From NCBI GenBank assembly GCA_031278635.1, contig JAITKA010000062.1:1-47901 (forward strand): 47,901 bases of DNA. Reading direction: 5' to 3'. The position numbers and the translations under genes are program-made. Origin of the DNA: Deltaproteobacteria bacterium (GTDB taxonomy: Bacteria; Desulfobacterota; Desulfarculia; Adiutricales; Adiutricaceae). The stretch's first letter is position 1, and every line of letters starts with the position of its first letter. The notes under the pieces were generated by a model that made no database searches, had not been told where the DNA came from, and saw nothing but the letters and a program-made list of their open reading frames with translations. Of the stretch, positions 1 to 6,884 are shown in pieces.

Positions 1-52
1 GGACCTAGATGCCATGCCTTTGGAGCTTCACAACCATGATCACCTAAAAGCC

Positions 53-68
53 AAGCCCCATGGGGCTT
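53..68. terminator. Short perfect palindrome, possible terminator of a gene left of the window
   Basis: AAGCCCCATGGGGCTT is a perfect 16-base palindrome followed by a short mixed T stretch. No gene ending before it is visible, so a terminator role is only a guess. Confidence 0.25.
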
Positions 69-165
69 TCGAATTAAAACCCACCCTACCAAGATAGCCG
101 GGCGGGGTCAAAAAATCCCCAGGTTCTTGGACAGCATCCCGGAAGAGGTCAGGGGGGGGTTGGAA

Positions 166-405
166 ATGAAACCGACCATTTTGGCCGGCATAGGAGTACT
201 GTTTTCGGTGGTTTCCGGCTCTCTCCCAGATTTTCCTGGACAGCTGTGGATATTTATAGTTCTTTATATAGCTATAGGCACATCTATATCTTCAGCTCAG
301 TTATCTCCTACAGATGATATTTACAAAGCTGTAAGAAAAATCAGTAAATTTAAAGATATTTCTAAAGCTGATTATAAGATACTTTTAAAAACATTAAATA
401 GATAA
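166..405 (+). CDS. Small hypothetical membrane protein
   Basis: I do not recognise this 79-residue protein. The ORF track begins at a TTG at 127, but the ATG at 166 is better because a G-rich ribosome-binding stretch (AGGGGGGGGTTGGA) lies directly in front of it. The protein has two hydrophobic segments, about residues 5-18 and 28-45, followed by a short polar Lys-rich tail, so it is probably a small inner-membrane protein. The first third is GC-rich like the rest of the genome and the remainder is AT-rich, which could mean a chimeric or truncated gene. It could also be the leftover end of a larger membrane protein. Confidence 0.4.
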   Translation: MKPTILAGIGVLFSVVSGSLPDFPGQLWIFIVLYIAIGTSISSAQLSPTDDIYKAVRKISKFKDISKADYKILLKTLNR

Positions 406-444
406 GATGTTGTTTTAGTATGGTTCTTTTAGCGTCGATTCTAG

Positions 445-470
445 CTTGGACAACTCACTTGGACAACTCA
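445..470. repeat. 13-bp perfect tandem duplication at the 3' end of a minus-strand gene
   Basis: CTTGGACAACTCA occurs twice in direct tandem. The stop codon of the minus-strand gene (TGA at 457-455) lies at the edge of the second copy as read on that strand. Without one copy, the reading frame would continue for about nine more codons to a TAA. Confidence 0.85.
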
Positions 471-736
471 GTGTTGTTGTATTCATTCAGCAACTCATCA
501 TACCGCCTGTCAAGCATAGACATGGAGTAAAGCATTTCGTCAATGAATTTAGCGGTAACTTGATCCAGCAACCTGACCCGCTCGTCCGCCGCTAGTTCTT
601 GCGGCATTTTTGCCCAGACTTCACCGAGCGAAACCAGATAGGCTAGCATCTCCCTACGCAATTCCTTGCGTCCGGTAAGCAGTTGATCCAGCGGTCGCAG
701 ATGCTGACTGATGAAAGCCACGCTAGGCGTCGCCAT
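455..736 (-). CDS. Hypothetical protein, second gene of a coupled pair
   Basis: An unrecognised protein of about 93 residues, probably helical, with many charged residues (for example GRKELRREML and LLDQVTAKFIDEML). I chose the ATG at 736 over the GTG one codon earlier because it overlaps the upstream stop as TGATG, a typical translational-coupling arrangement. The C-terminus ends exactly at a 13-bp tandem duplication, which appears to have moved the frame onto an early stop and removed about nine residues. No membrane segment or signal peptide is visible. Composition is less GC-rich than the metabolic genes, which fits an accessory or acquired unit. Confidence 0.55.
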   Translation of the reverse strand: MATPSVAFISQHLRPLDQLLTGRKELRREMLAYLVSLGEVWAKMPQELAADERVRLLDQVTAKFIDEMLYSMSMLDRRYDELLNEYNNTELSK

Positions 737-1023
737 CACTCATTTTCCGTGTTAGTGAGACTGGCCGGGGTGATGAGGTTATAAGATCTGAGCCATTGTT
801 CTATGAAAGTTTTATACGCCGTCTCTATGGCTTTTTTGCCAAAACCTTCGGTGGGGGCGTCTTCATCATCCAGGAAGCTCAAGGCAGACTCAATTTCGCT
901 TATGTCTACCTTGTAAAAAGCCAGCAACTCGGCCCGCAGTTCCGCTTGTTTTTCGAGAATCCAGTTGATACCATCCTTGTGGGCCTCAATGGTTTCAAAC
1001 AATTTATTTCTTTCGTCTGACAT
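736..1023 (-). CDS. Hypothetical small acidic protein, first gene of a coupled pair
   Basis: A 95-residue, predicted helical, acidic protein that I do not recognise. The start is well supported: on the minus strand GGAGGCAAA precedes the ATG at optimal distance. Its stop overlaps the next gene's start (TGATG), so the two form a minimal operon and their products may act together. It has the stretch LSFLDDEDAPTEGFGKK in the middle and no signal peptide or membrane segment. A toxin-antitoxin or phage-related role is possible for such a pair, but nothing in the sequence specifically supports that. Confidence 0.6.
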   Translation of the reverse strand: MSDERNKLFETIEAHKDGINWILEKQAELRAELLAFYKVDISEIESALSFLDDEDAPTEGFGKKAIETAYKTFIEQWLRSYNLITPASLTNTENE

Positions 1024-2091
1024 TTTGCCTCCAATCTATTTGCCGAAGCGTTTTTATGCGCTTGTTAAAGGTTAAATGAGGGCTAACTGAGGACCATCAG
1101 TGCTTGGGTTCTCACGTTTGATATTATCTTTGCCTTTTAGCAACTAAATTATTACAAAGATGCCAAATTTCAATAACTAGGCACCCAAGATTTAAATTCT
1201 TACTGGCTTCGAGGGATTATTTCCAAAATCACCCCTCCACCGTTAGCACTTTCAAGTAACTATCGAATCACCTAAGATACCTTCTCGGATTTAACCGGCA
1301 TCATCGGGTAAAAATTCTCTCTCAAATGCCATTATGCTGTGGCATGGAAAACCAAGGCACCCATGTCGGCTTTGGCCAGTTCGATTCTAAAGTTCGATTC
1401 TAAAGTGTCTTTGGCCAGAATTTTATAAATTATATTGTTCTTATCATGCAGTTTCGTCGAAATTTAGACGCCTTAGTTTGTCATAAGGTTCCGAAAAGAT
1501 CTACTCACGGTGAGCATTTGTAAAGTTTAGAAAAATAAGATTATAATACTAATTTAGTTTTTATAATCTAAACATTGGGTGGCTCAACTTCTTACAGCTT
1601 ACCAGGACTCCCGGCTATCATTTGGATAAATCGTATCGGCCACTTTGTGACAATTCAAGCTTTACGGAAAAATATACGATGGACGGCAAAATTCGTCAAG
1701 TGTTTTATCATGGCTACAAAAAACGGCAACATATGTTCTAAAAAGTCTAAAGCTCTTGAATTTTCGGCTTTAAACTTGCCCGATGCCTTGGCTCTTCTTT
1801 TTCGATCACTGGTCAGGTGGAGTGATATCGTGAACTTTTTTTTATTTAGACCTCAATAGGTCAATGATATATTCCAATGTGTACTATGGCATTGGGTCGT
1901 GAATGATTATTTACATGTAGTCTTTAAATTTTTTTGTTACAATTAAAGGCGACGTGACTATTTCAATAGAATTATGACTATGTTTTTAAAATTTTATTAC
2001 ACAACATTATAATAAATTGGCAGGTTAATTTTATATTTAACAATAAAATTACCAATATATTACGACTAACCATACAAAAAATCACCCCTAG
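1024..2091. other. AT-rich region with no convincing gene
   Basis: About 1.1 kb, increasingly AT-rich towards 2090. The only sizeable ORF (1575-1859, plus) has no ribosome-binding site and no recognisable sequence. A 13-bp tandem duplication lies at 1378-1403. Any promoter of the 736-1023 gene should be in the first 100 bases, but I see no clear consensus. Confidence 0.5.
1378..1403. repeat. 13-bp perfect tandem duplication
   Basis: AGTTCGATTCTAA is repeated directly twice. The pair is flanked by two copies of TTTGGCCAG (one just before, one shortly after), giving a nested repeat structure. Confidence 0.8.
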
Positions 2092-2127
2092 ACTAGGCCA
2101 TGGCGACAATAGTAGCCATGGCCTAGT
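2092..2127 (-). terminator. Hairpin downstream of the NCS2 permease gene
   Basis: Perfect 13-bp inverted repeat (ACTAGGCCATGGC / GCCATGGCCTAGT) with a 10-base loop, 20 bases beyond the permease stop codon. On the minus strand a T6 run follows about ten bases after the stem, so it is probably a terminator, though the T run is more distant than usual. Confidence 0.6.
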
Positions 2128-2146
2128 TTGTGGCCATGAAGGCCGC

Positions 2147-3442
2147 CTAATGGCCCCTGGCCGCGAAGAACATCTTCAGGGCGAAGATGATCGCGACCAC
2201 CCAAACGGTGGCGTTCAGTTCCTTGGTCTTCCGGGCCATGACCTTCATGAAGACGTAAACGATCCAGCCCACGGCCAGGCCGTCGGAGATGCGCCAGGTC
2301 AGGCCGATCAGGATCAGGACCAGGAAGGCCGGGAAGACCTCGGTGTAGTCCTTGAACGAGACCTTGGTCATCGACTCGAGCATCAGGAGGCCGACCATGA
2401 CCAGGGCCGGGGCCACGGCGCTGAAGGGGACGATCATGAAAAGCGGGGAGACGAAAAGGGACAGGAAAAAACAGGCGGCCACGGTCAGGGCCGTGAGGCC
2501 GGTCCGCCCGCCCGAGGCCACGCCCGCGCCGCTCTCGGCGTAGGTCGTGTTGGGGGAAAGGCCGAGGCAGCCCCCCACGACCACGCCAATGGAATCGGCC
2601 ACGAAAGCCCGGCCCATCTTGTGCCGGTAGCGATCGCCGTCGGCGCCCATGACCCCGAAAAGGCCAAGGAAGCCGGCCAGGCCGTCGACCACCTCCATGA
2701 AAAGTAGGGTCAGGACCACGCTCCAGAAATCGAAAGAGGACAGGACGGAGAAATCGAACCTGAACATGATTTCGCCGACGGCCGGCGGGGCCCCGACGAA
2801 ACCGTCCGAGAGGCCCGAGACGTCCGTGACCCCCATGGGGATGCCCACGATGGTGGTGATTATGATGCCGACGAGGATGGCGAAGCGGACCCTCAGGGCC
2901 AGGAGGAGGCCGGTGATCAGGAGGCCGATCAGGGCCAGCATGGCCGGCCCCGAGGAGATGTCGCCCAGGCCCGGGCCCGTCTGGGGGTTAAGGTTGATAA
3001 GGCCGCTGTTGTAGAGCCCGATGTAGCCGATCATGAGGCCAATGCCGCCGCAGACGCCGTGCTGGAGGGCCTTGGGGACGTCCCTTAGGACCTTCTCCCG
3101 CAGGGGCGAGACGGAGAGGGCCACGAAGGCCAGCCCCGAGATCAAAACCGCGGTCAGGGCTTCCTGCCAGGAGAAACCCATCTGGGTGACCACGACGACG
3201 AAAAAGGCGTTCAGGCCCATGCCCGGGGCGACGGCGAAGGGGAGGTTGGCCACGAAGGCCATGACGAGCGTGGCCACGATGACCCCCAGGGCCGTGGCCG
3301 TGAATAGGGCCGCCTGGGGCATGCCCGCCTGGCTCACGATGATGGGGTTCACGGTCAGGACGTAAACCATGGCAAAGAAAGTGGTCAACCCGGCGCTTAT
3401 TTCCACCAGCGACGAGGCGTTATGGGCTTCCAGTTTAAACAT
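2147..3442 (-). CDS. NCS2-family nucleobase permease, AzgA-like (COG2252)
   Basis: This 431-residue polytopic inner-membrane protein matches the AzgA branch of the NCS2 family, whose known members import adenine, guanine or hypoxanthine with protons. Family-typical stretches include TTFFAMVYVLTVNP near the N-terminus, APGMGLNAFF around residue 73, LLFMEVVDGLAGFLG in the middle (relatives usually have a DT or DS pair here) and NTTYAESGAGVASGGRTGLTA. The start is supported by GGAGAGGGG seven bases before the ATG. It is a single-gene unit behind a cobalamin riboswitch, so expression should fall when cobalamin is plentiful. Control by B12 is odd for a purine permease and suggests a corrinoid-related substrate such as a lower-ligand base, which is inference. 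The substrate cannot be read from the sequence. Confidence 0.9.
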   Translation of the reverse strand: MFKLEAHNASSLVEISAGLTTFFAMVYVLTVNPIIVSQAGMPQAALFTATALGVIVATLVMAFVANLPFAVAPGMGLNAFFVVVVTQMGFSWQEALTAVLISGLAFVALSVSPLREKVLRDVPKALQHGVCGGIGLMIGYIGLYNSGLINLNPQTGPGLGDISSGPAMLALIGLLITGLLLALRVRFAILVGIIITTIVGIPMGVTDVSGLSDGFVGAPPAVGEIMFRFDFSVLSSFDFWSVVLTLLFMEVVDGLAGFLGLFGVMGADGDRYRHKMGRAFVADSIGVVVGGCLGLSPNTTYAESGAGVASGGRTGLTALTVAACFFLSLFVSPLFMIVPFSAVAPALVMVGLLMLESMTKVSFKDYTEVFPAFLVLILIGLTWRISDGLAVGWIVYVFMKVMARKTKELNATVWVVAIIFALKMFFAARGH

Positions 3443-3588
3443 GATACCCCTCTCCAGACCTGGGGGCCCGGGGCGCGGGAAAAATACCCCGCCGCCATGG
3501 GCCGCCCGGATATTGGTCAGATTGGGAGGCCTTTGCCATCAACCGCCCGGAAGCGGGGGCCAAGGCGGGGCGCCGCCATAAAGGCCCC

Positions 3589-3773
3589 GGCCCGGCAGGT
3601 CTTCTGGCTCACGGATCGACCGGTTCCGTCGCGGCCTTCCCGGGGAATGACCCCAGTGACCAGCCAATGGCCCGGGGAACCCCCCACGGGCTTTGGCTCA
3701 TGGCGACGTCCCGTCCCCGTTCACAGCGGCGGGTCCGCCTCGGTTTTGACCGAACTTCCTTGGTTGCCGAACC
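3589..3773 (-). promoter_or_regulatory. Cobalamin (adenosylcobalamin-type) riboswitch
   Basis: Read on the minus strand, this leader contains the conserved cobalamin-riboswitch elements in order: AAGGAAGTTCGGTCAAAACC, then GGCGGACCCGCCGCTGTGAA, then a core segment with GGTCACTGG and GGGAAGGC, and finally the B12 box GAGCCAGAAGACCTGCC. The outer ends GGTTCGGC and GCCGGGCC pair over eight positions (two G-U) to form P1, which fixes the boundaries. Downstream, CCCCC about 20 bases before the permease start can pair with the GGAGAGGGG ribosome-binding site, so translational control is plausible. The aptamer assignment is strong. The switching mechanism is inferred. Confidence 0.93.
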
Positions 3774-3779
3774 GCCCTT

Positions 3780-3808
3780 AAGGTACTCCTCGGTGGCTTG
3801 GTTGTCAA
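3780..3808 (-). promoter_or_regulatory. Sigma70-type promoter for the riboswitch-permease transcript
   Basis: On the minus strand a perfect -35 TTGACA (3808-3803) is followed after 17 bases by a weaker -10 TACCTT (3785-3780). The expected start point near 3773 coincides with the first base of the riboswitch P1 helix, which supports both calls. Confidence 0.65.
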
Positions 3809-3927
3809 CTTCAATCTCTATTCACTGCATAACAGGCTCAAAAACGTAGCCAGTCAAATTTTTCGTTATTTCTTTCGGTAATATACGCTTAAAGACATGA
3901 CATAGGCTCAAAAAAAGCGACTATCCA

Positions 3928-3994
3928 CGGCCCCGGTATTTCACGCTTTTTCCTCCCCGGTCGGGGCGGGGGAAAGCGTGAAATACCGCGGCCG
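3928..3994. other. Long GC/AT-mixed hairpin in the divergent intergenic region
   Basis: A long inverted repeat: CGGCC and GGTATTTCACGCTTT on the left pair with AAAGCGTGAAATACC and GGCCG on the right, interrupted by a two-base mismatch, with a second CCCCGG-T-CGGGG-type fold in the loop. There is no T tract on either side, so it is not a standard terminator. It lies upstream of both the B12-controlled permease (minus) and the pot genes (plus). Confidence 0.7.
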
Positions 3995-4423
3995 ATAAAC
4001 CACGCCTTTTTTCCCAATAGGCTGATAAAACTAAAAAATTACGCCCCCCGGCAAGGACACGAACGAACGTTTCAACGCCACCAGCTGGGAAAAGGCGACA
4101 AAAACGCAGAAATTATCCCCCCGGCGGGCGGCCCGCCGGGAAACCGCGAAGGGCAACCATTTTGGGCAATGTCGGGACTCCCGTCCCCCCCCGGTGGGTG
4201 GGGGGACGCCGGGAAATATATTTGGGGGCAACGAAGCCTGGGCCTTGGAAATTGTGCCGGCGCGGGGCCCTGGCGCTTTCTTTCGCGCCGGCGGGCGCGT
4301 CGCCTTGGGAGCCGATTTGACTGAACAAATCAGCCGAGGGCCTTCCCCGGCCGGCGAAGGGCCTTAAATTTTACCAGTATCGGCAGTGATTTATAAGGCT
4401 TGGTTGGGGAAAAAAAATAATCA
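3995..4423. other. Gene-free, repeat-rich stretch
   Basis: No credible gene. It holds a near-perfect palindrome at 4120-4140 (CCCGGCGGGC, one base, GCCCGCCGGG) and a second imperfect inverted repeat around 4172-4214 built from C and G runs. The minus-strand ORFs listed here have no ribosome-binding site and no recognisable product. Confidence 0.5.
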
Positions 4424-4452
4424 TTGACCTTCAGCCCCGCTAATGTTATCTT
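4424..4452 (+). promoter_or_regulatory. Candidate sigma70 promoter for the potABC-like genes
   Basis: TTGACC (4424-4429), a 17-base spacer and TATCTT (4447-4452). It would give a leader of about 220 bases before potA, which contains the short hairpin ATCCC-TATTTG-GGGGAT. Confidence 0.5.
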
Positions 4453-4673
4453 ACGATTTCTATCCCTATTTGGGGGGATAAGAACCGGTCCGGAATTACT
4501 CGCCCCCGGTATGATAATTGAACGTTTAGCGCCTGGCTGGCGCTTAAAAATCAGCCACAACCCGACCTACCCGGTTTTACCGGGCAAGGCACCCCCATCC
4601 GCGTTCATTTATTTCCAGGGTCGGCCCCTAAAAAAAAGTAGTTCCAAGACTTTATCGGGTTGAAGGGAGGCAT

Positions 4674-4700
4674 ATGAGAGGAATTGACAGACCAGATTAA
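4674..4700 (+). CDS. Possible 8-codon leader ORF overlapping the potA start
   Basis: An ATG behind an excellent ribosome-binding site (AAGGGAGG, three bases away) opens an 8-codon frame (MRGIDRPD) that stops at 4698-4700. It overlaps the TTG start of potA out of frame. It may be a regulatory leader peptide, or the relic of a former potA start put out of frame by a one-base insertion. Removing one A from GGAATTGACAG would join it to potA. Confidence 0.3.
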   Translation: MRGIDRPD

Positions 4701-5766
4701 CGTTGCGTTACTGTGTAGTGGCATATCCAAGACATTCGGTAACCATAGGGCTCTTATCGATGTCGATCTTTCCGTAAGAAAGGGCGAAGTATTAACTATA
4801 CTTGGCCCTTCTGGCTGTGGGAAGACGACTCTTTTGAGGATCATCGCAGGCTTGGAACTCGCGGACGCGGGCCAAGTCTTCCTAAACGACGAAGACATAA
4901 CCAGGTACCCCGCCTCTAGGCGGCCAATCAATACCGTCTTTCAGAGTTATGCTCTTTTTCCCCACCTTGACGTATTTTCCAACGTCGCCTTCGGGCTCCA
5001 GGCCAAAAAGACCGCAAAGTCTAAAATAACCCAAAAAGTCGGGGACATCCTGTCCCTGGTCCGTATGGACGGCCTGGAAAAACGATTCCCCCATCAACTC
5101 TCCGGTGGACAAAAGCAAAGGGTGGCTCTGGCCAGGGCGCTGGTCAACGAGCCCAAGCTGCTTTTATTGGACGAGCCCATGAGCGCCCTGGACGCCCATC
5201 TCAGGACCAAGGTCCAGGACGAGCTCCGGGCCCTCCAGAAAGAGCTGGGAACCACCTTCGTTTTGGTGACGCACGACCAGAACGAGGCCAAGCGGCTTTC
5301 CAACCACCTGGCCGTCATGAACGAGGGCCAGATCATCCAGTTCGGGACCACCGAGAAAGTTTTCACCAAACCCGACAACAAGTTCGTGGCCGAGTTCCTG
5401 GGAGCGACCAACCTGTTCGAGGCCTCCAGGGACGGGGCCCTGTACCGCACCAGGTACGGGCCCATGGACGTGACCGACAAGCCGGTCTGGGACGAGGGCA
5501 AGATCCTCATCTGGCCCGAGCGCATCGAGATCCACGAGAAGGCCAAGACCGGCGAGCCAAACTGGTTCAGCTGTTACGTCAGGGACAGGGTGTTTAACGG
5601 CGACGGGCTTGACCTCCTGCTGGTCAAGGACGCCGGGAACGATTCCCTGGAAAAACCAATCCTGGTCAAGGCGAGAAATTCCTTCGATATCCAAAGCGGC
5701 CAGGAGGTCGGGGTCTACTTTCCCCCCGATTACCTGGTGCCCCTGGAAAACCGCGCCCAAAATTGA
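4684..5766 (+). CDS. potA: ABC transporter ATP-binding protein, PotA-like (spermidine/putrescine type)
   Basis: This 360-residue protein is the ATPase of a polyamine-type ABC importer, acting as a dimer on the cytoplasmic face with the two permeases encoded next. It shows Walker A GPSGCGKT (41-48), the Q-loop region VFQSYALF (85-92), the signature LSGGQ (139-143), Walker B LLLLDEP, the switch histidine in THDQ (H197), and a C-terminal extension of the size expected for a TOBE domain. Length is normal for PotA. The TTG start at 4684 has AGAGGAA close upstream, but a stronger ribosome-binding site serves an out-of-frame ATG ten bases earlier. The substrate is inferred from family resemblance. 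Other oligo-cation or small-molecule substrates are possible. Confidence 0.88.
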   Translation: MTDQINVALLCSGISKTFGNHRALIDVDLSVRKGEVLTILGPSGCGKTTLLRIIAGLELADAGQVFLNDEDITRYPASRRPINTVFQSYALFPHLDVFSNVAFGLQAKKTAKSKITQKVGDILSLVRMDGLEKRFPHQLSGGQKQRVALARALVNEPKLLLLDEPMSALDAHLRTKVQDELRALQKELGTTFVLVTHDQNEAKRLSNHLAVMNEGQIIQFGTTEKVFTKPDNKFVAEFLGATNLFEASRDGALYRTRYGPMDVTDKPVWDEGKILIWPERIEIHEKAKTGEPNWFSCYVRDRVFNGDGLDLLLVKDAGNDSLEKPILVKARNSFDIQSGQEVGVYFPPDYLVPLENRAQN

Positions 5767-5784
5767 TACTGCCCCGCCCTTCCC

Positions 5785-5819
5785 GGGCCCGGCCCAGCTT
5801 GCCTGGGCCGGGCCCTTTT
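5785..5819 (+). terminator. Perfect 13-bp hairpin with T4 between potA and potB
   Basis: GGGCCCGGCCCAG, loop CTTGC, CTGGGCCGGGCCC, then TTTT. It looks like an intrinsic terminator or attenuator inside the operon. With only four T residues it may be partial, or it may protect the 3' end of potA mRNA. Confidence 0.7.
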
Positions 5820-5847
5820 GGCGTTTTATTCCCCCAAGGAGGCGGAC

Positions 5848-6816
5848 ATGGGCCATGACGGCGCCCCCAAAATTCCCGGCCAGGGACCGAGGACGGTGGT
5901 TTGGCTCGGCGAGCTCACGACCTACTGGCGCCTGCGGCTGAGGTCCCTGGCCATGGCCGGCCCCCCGCTCCTGTGGCTCACGCTCCTTCTGGCCGTGCCC
6001 TGCCTTCTATTGGGCTGCCTCGCCTTCGCCAGCCGTGGCCAGTACGGCGAGATCGTCTTCCAGGCGACGGCCGTGAACCTAAAGCGCCTCATCGGCTACA
6101 CGACCTTCGGCTGGAGCCCGGCCTTCCTGTACATCATGGCCCGGAGCCTGTGGGTGGCCCTCGTGACCACGGTCCTGTGCGTCGCCCTGGCCTACCCCCT
6201 GACCTTCCACATAGCCACAAGGCCCCCAAAAAAGCGCGTCTACTGGCTCATCCTCCTGATCATCCCCTTTTGGACCAACGTGGTCATACGGGCCTACGCC
6301 TGGCTTTTGATCCTGGGGCCACAAATGCCCCCGGCCAAAATCGCCGCCGTCCTGGGCCTCATAGGCGACGGGGCCTCCCTCTACCCGGGGCCCCTGGCCG
6401 TCTACCTGGGCATGGTCAGCACTTTCCTGCCCTTCATGGCCCTGCCCCTCTACGCCAGCGTGGAACGCATCAACTGGGAGATCCTGGAGGCGGCCAAGGA
6501 CCTCTACGGCTCCCGCTACATGATCTTCATGCAGGCCGTGCTGCCCCAGACCAAGCCCGGCCTTTACGTGGGCATTATAGTGACCTTCGTCCCCTCCATG
6601 GCCATGTTCGTGGTCACGGACATCCTGGGGGGCGCGAAAACCATGCTCATCGGCAATCTCATCCAGCAGCAGTTCGCCCAGGCCAGGGACTGGCCCTTCG
6701 GGGCGGCCCTGTCCGCGGCCCTGATGCTCCTGACCCTCATGAGCCTGGCCGTCTTCCGCTGGCGCCGCCGGGACGGGAACGGCGGGGGCTCCTCGATTTT
6801 CGGCGGCTTCGACTGA
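5848..6816 (+). CDS. potB: ABC transporter permease, PotB-like
   Basis: A 322-residue inner-membrane permease with about six hydrophobic segments. It carries the EAA loop that docks on the ATPase (EAAKDLYGSRYMIFMQAVLP, followed by the conserved Pro-Gly), roughly residues 210-235. The ORF track starts at 5818, but the ATG at 5848 has a perfect AAGGAGG at the right distance, so I use it. The order potA-potB-potC matches polyamine-type operons. The N-terminus has an extra polar stretch of about 35 residues before the first membrane segment. Strong hairpins separate it from both neighbours, so its expression may differ from theirs. Confidence 0.88.
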   Translation: MGHDGAPKIPGQGPRTVVWLGELTTYWRLRLRSLAMAGPPLLWLTLLLAVPCLLLGCLAFASRGQYGEIVFQATAVNLKRLIGYTTFGWSPAFLYIMARSLWVALVTTVLCVALAYPLTFHIATRPPKKRVYWLILLIIPFWTNVVIRAYAWLLILGPQMPPAKIAAVLGLIGDGASLYPGPLAVYLGMVSTFLPFMALPLYASVERINWEILEAAKDLYGSRYMIFMQAVLPQTKPGLYVGIIVTFVPSMAMFVVTDILGGAKTMLIGNLIQQQFAQARDWPFGAALSAALMLLTLMSLAVFRWRRRDGNGGGSSIFGGFD

Positions 6817-6822
6817 GGCCCA

Positions 6823-6852
6823 CGGCGGGCGGCCCCGCCGGGGGGCCCGCCG
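6823..6852 (+). other. GC-rich hairpin between potB and potC
   Basis: CGGCGGGC pairs with GCCCGCCG, with an inner CCCC/GGGG stem. There is no T tract. It probably affects mRNA stability or polymerase passage rather than full termination. Confidence 0.6.
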
Positions 6853-6884
6853 GCCATAAACTTTAGCAAGACCCAGGGATTGGA

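Noticed and set aside
1575-1859. 94-codon plus-strand ORF in the AT-rich region
   Set aside because: TTG start without a ribosome-binding site, low-complexity AT-rich context and no recognisable motifs.
3422-3849. Plus-strand ORFs opposite the permease leader
   Set aside because: They overlap the riboswitch, whose conserved minus-strand sequence explains the region.
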